Assembly: GCA_963662155.1 (NCBI GenBank)
Contig: OY759262.1
Span: 62,473,426 to 62,537,425 of the forward strand
Direction: 5' to 3'
Origin: Lamellibrachia columna
Lineage: Eukaryota > Annelida > Polychaeta > Sabellida > Siboglinidae
Length of the DNA: 64,000 nucleotides
Made by a program: the position numbers and the translations under genes. Shown here in pieces: positions 23,141 to 30,562 of this stretch; the stretch's first letter is position 1; every line of letters starts with the position of its first letter. The notes beneath the pieces are model-generated. The model had not been told where the DNA came from, made no database searches, and was given only the letters and a program-made list of their open reading frames with translations.

Positions 23141-23838
23141 TTGTTTTGATTACCAGACGGCGCTGCGGGGCAAGGTCAAAGATCACCGACCTTTTTTACT
23201 GATACGATTACCAGTTAGGGTTAGGGTTAATAACCCTAATTATGTCGTCGGTCACCAAGAGGCGCTCTCCTGGGTTATTCGATTGTCGGAGAGGGGTTCC
23301 GGGAGGGAACGAAGGGTCTGTTAGCAGCAGCGACGGTAGCGGCAGTTATCATTAACAGGGTCGTTAACAGGGTTCGAAGAGGCTAACGAGGAAACGAGGA
23401 AATGAACACAACAACACGATGTCGTACGAGTGCACACGTATTTTATTGAACGATACAAACAGCATAACCATACAACGAGAGTAGCATGTAATATCGCTAA
23501 GACGACTTACGGGTGTTTAGCATCACGCCAGAGGTCGCGAGCTTACGAGTGTTTACCACCGCGCCAGAGGCTCGAGAGTGATGATGATGATGATGAGACG
23601 ACTTACGGATGTTTACCATCACGCCAGAGGTCACGAGCTTACGAGTGTTTACCACCGCGCCAGAGGCTTCAGAGTGACGACTTACGGATGTTTACCATCA
23701 CGTCAGAGGTCGCGAGCTTACGAGTGTTTACCACCGCGCCAGAGGCTCGAGAGTGATGACGATGACTATGACGATGACGATGATGAGACAACTTACGGAT
23801 GTTTACCATCACGTCAGAGGTCTCGAGCTTACGAGTGT
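23141..23838. other. left subterminal non-coding region and 3' UTR of the late genes
   Basis: Lies between the left inverted repeat and the protease stop. It holds TTAGGGTTAGGG followed by an inverted CCCTAA (23215-23239), a minus-strand poly(A) signal AATAAA (23442-23447), and the nested repeat at 23503-23865. No coding sequence on the minus strand is supported. Plus-strand ORFs come from the repeat. Confidence 0.6.
23442..23447 (-). promoter_or_regulatory. polyadenylation signal for the leftmost Polinton transcript
   Basis: TTTATT on the plus strand gives AATAAA on the minus strand, about 390 nt beyond the protease stop. It is the first canonical signal downstream of the late cluster, so the nested repeat would lie in the 3' untranslated region. 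Confidence 0.45.
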
Positions 23839-23865
23839 TTACCACCGCGCCAGAGGCTCGATCGA
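23503..23865. repeat. nested tandem repeat in the late 3' UTR
   Basis: Four composite copies. Each pairs GGATGTTTACCATCACG(C/T)CAGAGG with GAGTGTTTACCACCGCGCCAGAGG, both 33-bp-type subunits, and most end in a (GAT/GAC)n tract. The plus-strand ORFs (23430-23937) simply translate the repeat. It slightly overlaps the protease 3' end. Confidence 0.85.
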
Positions 23866-24339
23866 TGTGCGATAGTACAGTCTACCTCGCCGCAACTGTT
23901 TAACCCAATCAAACACGCGGCAATCGTTAGCTACTAAATCGGTACCGAACAGGTTGATAAAAGTTCTCTTCGGAAAACCGTTACAACGAAACAATACATA
24001 AGCTATGCAATATTGTCCACACACGTTAGAAAGAGGACTCTGAAGTCTCTTGCTATTATGAGTCCACTCGGAACAATGTTCGTTCATGAAGGTGCGGAAC
24101 GCAGCGTGTCGTGGCGGCAGACCGTACGAGCAGAAGTAATCGCCGCGTCCGTCGGCGTCTAGGTACAGCGCTATCCAATGTTCGCCCGGTTCGTCACCGT
24201 CGTCGGTGTTGCACACGAAGGCTGCAGGCAGGACGCCATCCATCGTCGTCGTAGACAGTCCGTCTTTGGGTACGACACCGCGAAATATCGATCTGGTGCG
24301 CGGGTCCGTCGCCAGTCTGTCGATCTGCAGAGTGTCCAT
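23839..24339 (-). CDS. adenain-like maturation cysteine protease (PRO)
   Basis: A 166-residue protein of the adenovirus protease family, which cleaves capsid precursors during virion maturation. His54 sits in the EHWIALYLD block, and Gln100 and Cys107 in QSPLSNVCGQYC, with the family's Gln-to-Cys spacing of seven. The catalytic acid is expected in the YF-x-SYG segment after His, but that position is Cys70 here; Asp67 three residues earlier is the nearest acid. The ATG at 24337-24339 lies one base beyond the major capsid stop, so the two genes are tightly packed. Length is normal for Polintons and the frame is intact. Function as a Ulp1/adenain-type protease is secure; activity is uncertain because of the acid site. 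Confidence 0.92.
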   Translation of the reverse strand: MDTLQIDRLATDPRTRSIFRGVVPKDGLSTTTMDGVLPAAFVCNTDDGDEPGEHWIALYLDADGRGDYFCSYGLPPRHAAFRTFMNEHCSEWTHNSKRLQSPLSNVCGQYCIAYVLFRCNGFPKRTFINLFGTDLVANDCRVFDWVKQLRRGRLYYRTSIEPLARW

Positions 24340-24340
24340 C

Positions 24341-25657
24341 TCAGTAGTCGTAGATGACGTTGCGGTTCTTGTCGATTTCCAGCACGGACTCGAATTCGGC
24401 GTAGGCGACGACGTTCACGGTGGCCAGCAGCGCGTTACGGAAATGCAGCTCTATGCGCAGGTTACCCTTTTGTACCAGATGGAAGCAGGGACCATCGCAC
24501 TGATCGGGGGTCAGATCAAAACCGAAGAAGGTGTAGCCGTGTCGGAAGTCGCTGCGAGTCAGACCGTTCCCCTCGTCCTGCCAAATGTTTCCGGTCGAGG
24601 TGAACAGACTCGTGTAGCTCCTGACGAAGAGGTCGTCTTCTAAATTGGGCTGGAAAGGTTTGGAGGGTATCTGTCGTCCGTCCACGTACACTGCGAGGAA
24701 GTTAATGTCGTTGTTCTTGGCGTGAAACGGATTCTTATCGAACGCACCGTTGTACGCATCGTTATCGATGCAGCACAGCACCAGACGTTTCGGCAGGATG
24801 CCGAGGAACAGGTTCTCGTGCGTGTGCGACCGAGCGCCCGCGGGAATGGAGTACACCTTACATTCGACGGCTCGCATCGGATACTTGACCGTGCTCTTCT
24901 CGAGAGCCTTGATGTGAGCCATCTGCACGGTCGGATTCAGAGTGGCCTTCTTTGCGAACAAGGTGGCATTGACGATGGTGATCTTGTAATCGGGGTCGAC
25001 TCCACCAGCCATCAGTGCAAACGCAGGCTTACTGCGCACCAGACGTATCTTGACATCGACGCCGTTGATCAGGAATTTATCTTGCAGAAACAGATCCACG
25101 TGTAGACAACCCATCATGTCGACGACCCGACTCCGTACGATGTTCGCTCGTCGAGCCACGAACCCTGCGTTAGCCGCGGGTCCGTTGTCTATCTCGACGG
25201 CGTCCATGCGAGTGGCCGTATCCTTGTGCCACAGTTGACCCGTTAGCTGAGTGTCCTTGGCATCGGTGCCGTAACTCAGCAGCGTCTCTATGTAGGCACG
25301 ATACGCGTACGTGTTGGTCGAAGGGGTCACGAGCGTACCGTTCAGGTAGACGTCGACTTGACTGAACAGCGAATGCAGCCAGTTATTCATTGGTCCCACG
25401 GGAAGGGCCAAGAGGAGATCGTCCCCGTTGGCTCGCGTCACCTTCACCTGCACGTGTAGCATCGTGTTGGCGAGATCTAGGTAATCGTCTCCCGATCCGG
25501 GTATCAGGAATTCTATCGGTCCACCCGAGTCCAGAGAAGCCATGGGTTGATGTTCTACTATCCGACTGTCGATTATGCTGTTCTGAGTCGGGGGTACGGT
25601 AAAGAGATCCAGTTCGCTCTTGACCCCCTCGCACGACTGTCTATGTAGGAAAGTCAT
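24341..25657 (-). CDS. major capsid protein (double jelly-roll, Polinton MCP)
   Basis: 438 residues from the ATG at 25655-25657. An upstream GTG at 25690 would overlap the neighbour further and is not needed. The start has the conserved SCE-x-VKSELDLFTVPPTQ signature of the metazoan Polinton capsid family, whose C. elegans member is annotated as an uncharacterized F54H12.2-type protein. Beta-strand-rich segments follow, including DLANTMLHVQVKV, NNWLHSLFSQVDVYLNG and GYTFFGFDLTPDQCDG. Proteins of this family form pseudo-hexameric capsomers of an icosahedral virion. The start overlaps the end of the core-like gene by 17 nt, and the stop is one base from the protease ATG. The frame is intact. 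Assignment rests on family knowledge and gene order. Confidence 0.88.
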   Translation of the reverse strand: MTFLHRQSCEGVKSELDLFTVPPTQNSIIDSRIVEHQPMASLDSGGPIEFLIPGSGDDYLDLANTMLHVQVKVTRANGDDLLLALPVGPMNNWLHSLFSQVDVYLNGTLVTPSTNTYAYRAYIETLLSYGTDAKDTQLTGQLWHKDTATRMDAVEIDNGPAANAGFVARRANIVRSRVVDMMGCLHVDLFLQDKFLINGVDVKIRLVRSKPAFALMAGGVDPDYKITIVNATLFAKKATLNPTVQMAHIKALEKSTVKYPMRAVECKVYSIPAGARSHTHENLFLGILPKRLVLCCIDNDAYNGAFDKNPFHAKNNDINFLAVYVDGRQIPSKPFQPNLEDDLFVRSYTSLFTSTGNIWQDEGNGLTRSDFRHGYTFFGFDLTPDQCDGPCFHLVQKGNLRIELHFRNALLATVNVVAYAEFESVLEIDKNRNVIYDY

Positions 25658-26066
25658 AGTCGTCGTCGTCGTCGAATATGTCGGCTTCACGTTTCTTGAA
25701 CGTCTGTCTCTTGCGCTGTCTCGTTGCTGTAGTGCCTCCTTTCTTTGCAGACGTGTGTTTTATACGTTTACGAGATCGCACGCCAGGTATCAAGAGATCA
25801 CGCAGCATAGTCTTGCCGGTATCCGTGACGCGTCGTTTGGCAGCACGTTTTATGCTCTGTCCAGACAAGACGTCGTCGGCGATGCGCACGCCGGTCTTCA
25901 ACGCTCCCTTTCCCAAAGCCACTGCACCTCTCTTGATGAGTGGCATGGCGCTGCGCAGCAGACCTCCGAACAGACTACCTAGTCCGTGACCCCGTTGGTA
26001 CGGGGCACCGGCGAAGTAGGGTAGAGCACCACCCGCCTGACGCGCGTAATAGTCTTTGTAATTCAT
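25641..26066 (-). CDS. basic core-like / adenovirus pX-pVI-like virion protein
   Basis: 141 residues, highly basic. The N-terminal third has a glycine-rich start and an amphipathic stretch (GLGSLFGGLLRSAMPLIKRG). A Lys/Arg-rich middle (RAAKRRV, RSRKRIKH, RQRKRQTFKKRE) follows, with an acidic tail (DIFDDDDDYDF). Small basic proteins placed between penton and major capsid genes are common in Polintons and adintoviruses. They are compared to adenovirus pX or pVI: DNA condensation, or membrane activity during entry. The ATG at 26064-26066 is 2 nt from the penton-like stop, and the end overlaps the major capsid start. Role is inferred; family membership is likely. Confidence 0.7.
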   Translation of the reverse strand: MNYKDYYARQAGGALPYFAGAPYQRGHGLGSLFGGLLRSAMPLIKRGAVALGKGALKTGVRIADDVLSGQSIKRAAKRRVTDTGKTMLRDLLIPGVRSRKRIKHTSAKKGGTTATRQRKRQTFKKREADIFDDDDDYDFPT

Positions 26067-26068
26067 CT

Positions 26069-26950
26069 TCAGAACAGTCCGGTCCTACGCCGTCGAAAAT
26101 GAAGCGTCACCGTCACTCTTCCGTACTCGAATGGTACGCGTCGTCCGGTGTCGTTTCTTATATCCATCTCGATCGAGTGAAAGTGCGAGTACAACACAGG
26201 TACGTAGTGAATGTTAGTGAATCGATCGGACACCGTGGCGCCGTGACTTCCGCTAACCGAGAGGGCTCGCAACAAAGGAGCGAGACTGTCACCGACTATG
26301 CGAGACTCCACGACGTCTGTATAGACGTAGATGGTATCGAACCCTTGATCCATGTGCACCACGTTTTCGGCCTCTTTACGGTACGAACCGTCGGGAGTTT
26401 CTTCGGGTGGCAAAACAACGCTAGTCGACGCCGTGAGACCGATGTCCGTTCTACCTAGTCTCGGGTGAACGTCCGTTCGTGTCATGTCTGCTGCTGGTGG
26501 ACTGCTGACCACCGAAGGTTCGAATCCTAACATTCTTACCAGCGCGCTGTGGTAAGGTACGGTGAAGTCGGTGCTCGGCGTCATGTGCAACGTCATTTTT
26601 TGAGTGATGGAACTGTAGCTCAATTTTGCCCGTGTCTTTTCCGTCGACATACGACGCAGTCCCTTGTTGATATGATTCATCAATGTCACAGGACCTTTGT
26701 AATATCCAGCACTTATCTTTGCACTCGGTATTCGACCCACAGGTTCGTGCTCGTTGAGGAAGAAGTAGTGGTCGTCCACTCCGATGTTGTACCAAGTATG
26801 TGGGTACTGTATCTCTGCCAACCCACACTCCCACTCGCCGGTCAGATCGATACGTTGAGGCAAGTCCGTGATGTAATGAGCCAACGTATTGTCGGGATAC
26901 ATCTTCATGGAAGCGTTGCTAGGCAGCGTCAGGTAGAAATCATTCGTCAT
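26069..26950 (-). CDS. penton-like minor capsid protein
   Basis: 293 residues. The N-terminus carries MKMYPDNTLAHYITDLPQRI and GEWECGLAEIQYPHTWYN, a block found at the start of the Polinton protein identified as the single-jelly-roll minor capsid (vertex or penton) protein. The C-terminus is arginine-rich. The protein would form the five-fold vertices beside the major capsid protein. The ATG at 26948-26950 overlaps the stop of the membrane-protein gene by 11 nt in another frame. The frame is intact. The block is recognised; the penton role follows published structural predictions for the family, not anything I can prove here. Confidence 0.78.
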   Translation of the reverse strand: MTNDFYLTLPSNASMKMYPDNTLAHYITDLPQRIDLTGEWECGLAEIQYPHTWYNIGVDDHYFFLNEHEPVGRIPSAKISAGYYKGPVTLMNHINKGLRRMSTEKTRAKLSYSSITQKMTLHMTPSTDFTVPYHSALVRMLGFEPSVVSSPPAADMTRTDVHPRLGRTDIGLTASTSVVLPPEETPDGSYRKEAENVVHMDQGFDTIYVYTDVVESRIVGDSLAPLLRALSVSGSHGATVSDRFTNIHYVPVLYSHFHSIEMDIRNDTGRRVPFEYGRVTVTLHFRRRRTGLF

Positions 26951-27245
26951 GACGTCTCAAAGTGGGATTGGGAAACAGGTAACCCAACGAACTACTCAAC
27001 AGGGCCGTCCACAGATTAGAATTCTCGTCACCTGTCGTCAGGTTGTAAATGCTTATCAGGATAACCGTGTACAAGACGACGACCTGACACAAAAACACTA
27101 TCTCCTCTCGAGGACACACGGTACCGAACAGATGCCAAGGAGTGCTGTCTTTCTCGCTCTTTGCGTCAGTACTGTCCTCTTCTTCTATGACGGCGGTGGT
27201 GGCGGCGGCAGCGGTGAAGTCCTCTGTCATCGACTCGTCTGTCAT
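26940..27245 (-). CDS. conserved small membrane protein of Polintons
   Basis: 101 residues. An acidic N-terminus (about 45 residues) is followed by CPREEI and one strong hydrophobic helix, FLCQVVVLYTVILISIYNL, then SLGYLFPNPTLRR. The LWTALLSSSLGYLFPNP pattern after a single helix is familiar from many animal Polintons; no function has been shown. A cytoplasmic acidic tail and short lumenal or virion-facing end are a guess. The ATG is at 27243-27245, with a TATA-like CGCTATAAAG 36-45 bp upstream, inside the end of the integrase gene. It overlaps the penton-like gene by 11 nt. Confidence 0.72.
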   Translation of the reverse strand: MTDESMTEDFTAAAATTAVIEEEDSTDAKSEKDSTPWHLFGTVCPREEIVFLCQVVVLYTVILISIYNLTTGDENSNLWTALLSSSLGYLFPNPTLRRHDE

Positions 27246-27275
27246 CGTTCGAATGAAGTGACGACAGACGCGCGG

Positions 27276-28340
27276 CTAGACTTTATAGCGAACGAGGGCC
27301 TCGGCATCGACCCAGCTGTTGAACTTGGAGGGGTAGCCGAACCATTTCACCAAAGCTTCCGTTCGTCTACCCACTTTGCGGCGCTGTAGTACGGATTCCA
27401 CGCGGTACACTTTATCGACGGGTACCGACACGTTCTGCAGCTCCGGTTCGTAGAAGGTGCCGTCTAGCACTTCGCCGAGATCGTCGATCAATCGGTACAC
27501 GGGTGGATCGGAGGGGTGAACCTCGTGTATGGTGAACATCTCTTCGCTCCAATTCGCCATGTAGCCTTTTTCGAACAGTCTCTTGAACTTACTGATGCGC
27601 ACGCGATTCGACACACGGAACTTGGGCACGCCCTTACCGTCGTGACCGTACAGACGCTGCCAAACCTCTTCTTGATTCTTTGCATTCACCTGTGACGGAG
27701 TCATGCCGATGCTGCGGTGGTGGGTGTTGTTGTACGAGTGCACAAAGTCCTGAAGGACGTCGACGAATCGCCACGTCTGGTGTTTCGTGAAGTATCGCCA
27801 CATACGCGTCTTCAACGTTCTATTGAATCTTTCGACGATGCTCGCTTTTGTCTCCGCGTTGTGAGTGGAGAAGTGGTGGATGCCGTACTTCTTCAACAGA
27901 GCCTGAACGGACCGATTCAGAAATTCGAGTCCTTGATCTGTCTGCAACGTCTTTGGCCAGCCTTCGGTGAACGTGCTTTTCAGTGCCGTCACCAACGATG
28001 CCGCGGACTTGTTCTTTAAAGGAACGCACCAAGCCACTTTCGTGAAGACGTCGATCACCGTGAGGAAAAAGGTCATACCGTCGTTGTCGGTTTTCAAATT
28101 CGACAGGTCGACGAGATCGGCCTGTCACTGCTGACGTGGACCTCCCACGACGACGCGTCGTCTCCTGAAATGACGTCTCGCCGGTTTGTGTAGGGTATAG
28201 GCGTCCTGTTCCGACAACCATTCTTCGACGATTTTCCGCGGCACGCGCGTGACGCGTCGCAAGGCGTCGACACCTCCGTAACTCGACACCCTTTTCGGAT
28301 CGAAGTAGACCCTCTTCAGTCGTTTATTCCTCGACGCCAT
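27276..28340 (-). pseudogene. retroviral-type integrase with chromodomain, interrupted by one TGA
   Basis: Reads as 354 codons from the ATG at 28338-28340. The N-terminal part has YGGVDALRRVT and LHKPARRHFRRRR. The rve core has Asp75, Asp135 and Glu170, 34 residues apart for the last pair (LQTDQGLEF and KASIVERFNRTL). A C-terminal chromodomain (about 305-354, YRVES-, ALVKWFGYPSKFNSWV) could tether to modified histones. Codon 72 (28125-28127) is TGA where the family has Trp just before the first catalytic Asp. The downstream frame has no ATG before the first Asp, so restart would lose that residue. It catalyses element insertion; this copy should be inactive. Everything else is open. Confidence 0.9.
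27281..27290 (-). promoter_or_regulatory. TATA-like box for the membrane-protein/capsid genes
   Basis: CGCTATAAAG on the minus strand, 36-45 bp before the ATG at 27245 and just upstream of the integrase stop. Its position suits a late promoter driving the membrane protein, penton, core, capsid and protease cluster. Confidence 0.4.
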
Positions 28341-28383
28341 TAAAATAGTTCCGATGTGTTGACTACGTAGCACGGGTCTTGAC

Positions 28384-28449
28384 TTAAAGCAGAACAGACG
28401 CTACCACGACCACAACGATGACGAACGACTGAAAGTCTAGTGAAACCAT
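28384..28449 (-). CDS. mini-ORF, 21-residue hydrophobic peptide
   Basis: ATG at 28447-28449, TAA at 28384-28386. After MVSLDFQS it is almost entirely Val/Ile/Leu/Ala, a single membrane-spanning segment. It overlaps the 40-residue mini-ORF by 13 nt in another frame and ends 43 bp before the integrase ATG. Too short to exclude chance. Confidence 0.2.
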   Translation of the reverse strand: MVSLDFQSFVIVVVVVASVLL

Positions 28450-28559
28450 ATCTCAAATAGTATGAGATATCGAGCGATAGTGTCGACGATCAAGTAAAGT
28501 CCACCGCAAACTAGCGCAACGAAGACGGAACGGTACGCGTCGTGTGGATCGCTCGACAT
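28437..28559 (-). CDS. mini-ORF, 40-residue one-pass membrane peptide
   Basis: ATG at 28557-28559 and TAG at 28437-28439. The product starts MSSDPHDAYRS, then a hydrophobic helix (VFVALVCGGLYLIVDTIARY) and an aromatic end (LILFEIWFH). It lies in the gap between the 231-residue gene and the integrase. A weak TTTTAAGG about 50-60 bp upstream could be a TATA substitute. Adenovirus-like elements often encode short membrane peptides, but I know no homologue. Confidence 0.33.
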   Translation of the reverse strand: MSSDPHDAYRSVFVALVCGGLYLIVDTIARYLILFEIWFH

Positions 28560-28712
28560 CGCAGCGAACACTGTGCTATGGACAGGTACCGCATCACCTT
28601 AAAAGTCTTCCCAACTAGTCAATGACTTCAAAGTCTTGTGTTTTTGTCGTCGTTCTGAGGGTGGAGTGGGCATGGAATGTTCCATTCGACTACGTCGACG
28701 AGCGAGGGGTGT
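28560..28712. other. intergenic gap of the Polinton
   Basis: About 150 bp between the 231-residue gene stop and the mini-ORF. No further ORF; a weak TTTTAAGG on the minus strand. Confidence 0.4.
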
Positions 28713-29408
28713 CTAACTGAGTGATCTCCGTGCACTACTCGCACGAGTTCGACGACGAGACGGAGTGGCTGTCGTCGTCGTCGCCTGACGTATGTAGGCT
28801 CTCCCGGAGGTATTACCGATCAACTCCATGGGTAGGTTGATGGCACGGAGTTGACGTGCAAATGGCTGCCATCCTATCGGATCGGTCTTTCTCTCACGCA
28901 ACAGATCGTTCACGAGATCCACCACGTTACTTCCGACAATCGGCACACCCTCGTGGATAAGTTCGCCACGTGTGGTCCACGCGATATCTCGTTTGAGATG
29001 CTCCATCAAACGTCTGGCTTTGACCTGCATGGTCTTGGGAACGGTGTCCACGACGTCGGTCTCTATTCCGCTAGTAGCGCTAGTAGCAGGAGCTCCTACT
29101 GTTCCCTCTACCACAGGTCCCGGCTCCACTCTCGATGGTGCTGCTGCTGCCGACATCGACTCGTTCAACGAGACCACGCGTACCGGTTCCTTGACGTGTT
29201 TATCGGACAAGGCGTTGTACCGCTGCAACACCTGATTATACAATGTTACCTTGGTCCTATCGTCGAGGTCCTTTCTATGGAGGATGGTCATCATCTCGTC
29301 GTCGAGGGCTTGTACTTTCTTACCTAGGGTATCTGTCGATGGTGGTGGTGAGCGAAGTGTTTTCAACAGTCGCAGATCCATCAAGACCATCTTGCGTGCG
29401 TGTTCCAT
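28713..29408 (-). CDS. conserved Polinton protein of unknown function (231 aa)
   Basis: 231 residues from the ATG at 29406-29408; an in-frame GTG three codons earlier is not needed. The N-terminal half is coiled-coil-like, with KKVQALDDEMMTILHRKDL and TKVTLYNQVLQRY. The middle is Ala/Pro/Ser-rich. The C-terminal part has NDLLRERKTDPIGWQPFARQ and a Ser/Arg/Thr-rich basic tail. The ALDDEM-x-x-IL-x-RKDL...LYNQVLQRY pattern recurs in animal Polintons at this position near the ATPase; its role is unknown. A scaffold, core or DNA-binding role would fit the coil and basic tail, but that is inference. The frame is intact. No TATA box is visible just upstream, only a CTCTCA repeat. Confidence 0.68.
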   Translation of the reverse strand: MEHARKMVLMDLRLLKTLRSPPPSTDTLGKKVQALDDEMMTILHRKDLDDRTKVTLYNQVLQRYNALSDKHVKEPVRVVSLNESMSAAAAPSRVEPGPVVEGTVGAPATSATSGIETDVVDTVPKTMQVKARRLMEHLKRDIAWTTRGELIHEGVPIVGSNVVDLVNDLLRERKTDPIGWQPFARQLRAINLPMELIGNTSGRAYIRQATTTTATPSRRRTRASSARRSLS

Positions 29409-29430
29409 CTCTCTCACTCTCTCACTCTCT

Positions 29431-29799
29431 CTACTTCTTGAACAGCACCTCTTGGAGCAAGGGTAGAAAGACCGAACTTGCCAACGGTGCTAGGAAGGCC
29501 GATAGGAAGCCTCCGCTCTGTCCCTCGCCAACCTGTCGTTGCAGTAAGATGCGTCTTCTCCCAGCAGCTGGCGTTCGTCTCTGAGACAACTCGCGTAATT
29601 TCGTTCTGTATTTACTCAAACGTTGCCTCTGAAAATCGGACAATGGAATGTTATTTTTTAATATGTTGTAGGCACACTCGGCCAGTGCACACAGCAGATC
29701 GGCGTCGGCGTTAGCGATGATGGCTCTTCTCAGTTTGGTGCTCTTGTATCTGTTCAGAGCCTGTATGCACAAAATGTGTCTCTTCACCAGGTCAGACAT
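29431..29799 (-). CDS. conserved small Polinton protein, basic with hydrophobic C-terminus (122 aa)
   Basis: 122 residues from the ATG at 29797-29799. N-terminal helical part MSDLVKRHILCIQALNRY and AIIANADADLLCALAECAYN, then basic segments (RQRLSKYRTKLREL, GRRRILLQRQ) and a glycine then hydrophobic tail (GGFLSAFLAPLASSVFLPLL). Proteins with a helical 'LKRHI...L-x-x-ADADL' start and a GGFL-type membrane-active tail are common beside the Polinton ATPase; function is unproven. A TATA-like GATATAAAAG lies 33-42 bp upstream and overlaps the ATPase stop codon. The frame is intact. Confidence 0.68.
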   Translation of the reverse strand: MSDLVKRHILCIQALNRYKSTKLRRAIIANADADLLCALAECAYNILKNNIPLSDFQRQRLSKYRTKLRELSQRRTPAAGRRRILLQRQVGEGQSGGFLSAFLAPLASSVFLPLLQEVLFKK

Positions 29800-29831
29800 G
29801 GTGCGAATGAAGAGACGACCCACGCACTCGG

Positions 29832-29841
29832 TCTTTTATAT
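29832..29841 (-). promoter_or_regulatory. TATA-like box overlapping the end of the ATPase gene
   Basis: Minus-strand GATATAAAAG includes the ATPase TAA. It is 33-42 bp before the ATG at 29799, about the distance seen for the box at 27281-27290. Confidence 0.4.
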
Positions 29842-30451
29842 CTTCGGTAAGTACACGTACTGAACACCGTCGTCTGGAAAGATGGCCGTGCGCAGACGCA
29901 TGTCTTCGGGCGTGTTTGAGATCGACCAATAGATAACCGTACGACACCGACGTGGCGTCTTTAAAAGCCTCTTGTACGAACTTTGCGCGCCCCGGATACA
30001 TCTGACGAGCCAAGTGCGACATCTGCGATGCGTCACGAGGATTCTTGAACACCACCATGTACTGATAATTCAGACTGATGGTACGACTCTCCTTGTTTTT
30101 AGGGAACAGGTTCTGTACGAGATACAGCACGGACGTGTTCCTGTGATGACTTTTTTTAGTGAACAAGGTCGTGACCCGTTCGTCCGTTTCCGCCATGAGA
30201 TCGTCTATGACGATGAGGTTCCTCGTTTTCGAATCGAGCATGCTCGCACTCGGCAACCATTCCTCGAATCGCACGTCGACTAAGTCCATCGTTGCGTAGG
30301 CCTCTTGCCATTCTCCGTAACACCAAGTGATCCGTTCGGGAGGTGGATCGATCATCGTAGCAGCGTGATGCAGCATACGTGTCACGAAAGTACTTTTACC
30401 ACATCCCGTCGGTCCGGCGACGATGAAAGGATGTTTCCACCGTACGTCCAT
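29836..30451 (-). pseudogene. genome-packaging ATPase (FtsK/HerA-like) with a C-terminal frameshift
   Basis: From the ATG at 30449-30451 the frame shows Walker A GPTGCGKST (residues 13-21), Walker B NLIVIDDLM (Asp83-Asp84) and VLYLVQNLFPKNKESRTISL, as in the adenovirus-IVa2/FtsK-like ATPases that pump DNA into preformed capsids. After Lys179 (29915-29917) the frame wanders into arginine-rich sequence running to 29792 and into the next gene. One base over, a family-like ending appears (TPEDMRLRTAIFPDDG to YVYLPKI) and stops at 29836-29838. So about 25 C-terminal residues are displaced by a +1 shift (one base gained or two lost near 29911-29917). Read to the shifted stop, the gene leaves a 36-bp gap before the next ATG. 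Confidence 0.9.
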
Positions 30452-30500
30452 GGTCGCTTATGAAAGACGACCAGTGTGCATCGCCTTTTCTACACGTCCT

Positions 30501-30533
30501 GTTTATATAGTCTGTCGCTACAACTACTGACGA
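30501..30533 (-). promoter_or_regulatory. TATA box plus shared upstream module of the ATPase gene
   Basis: Minus strand: CGTCAGTAGTTGTAGC, six bases, then CTATATAAAC, with the TATA about 50 bp before the ATPase ATG. The same module (two mismatches, three-base spacer) precedes PolB at 35426-35454. Reuse at two genes of one element argues for a real promoter. Confidence 0.65.
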
Positions 30534-30562
30534 CGCGCTTTCCGACTACTACAACAACCGTT

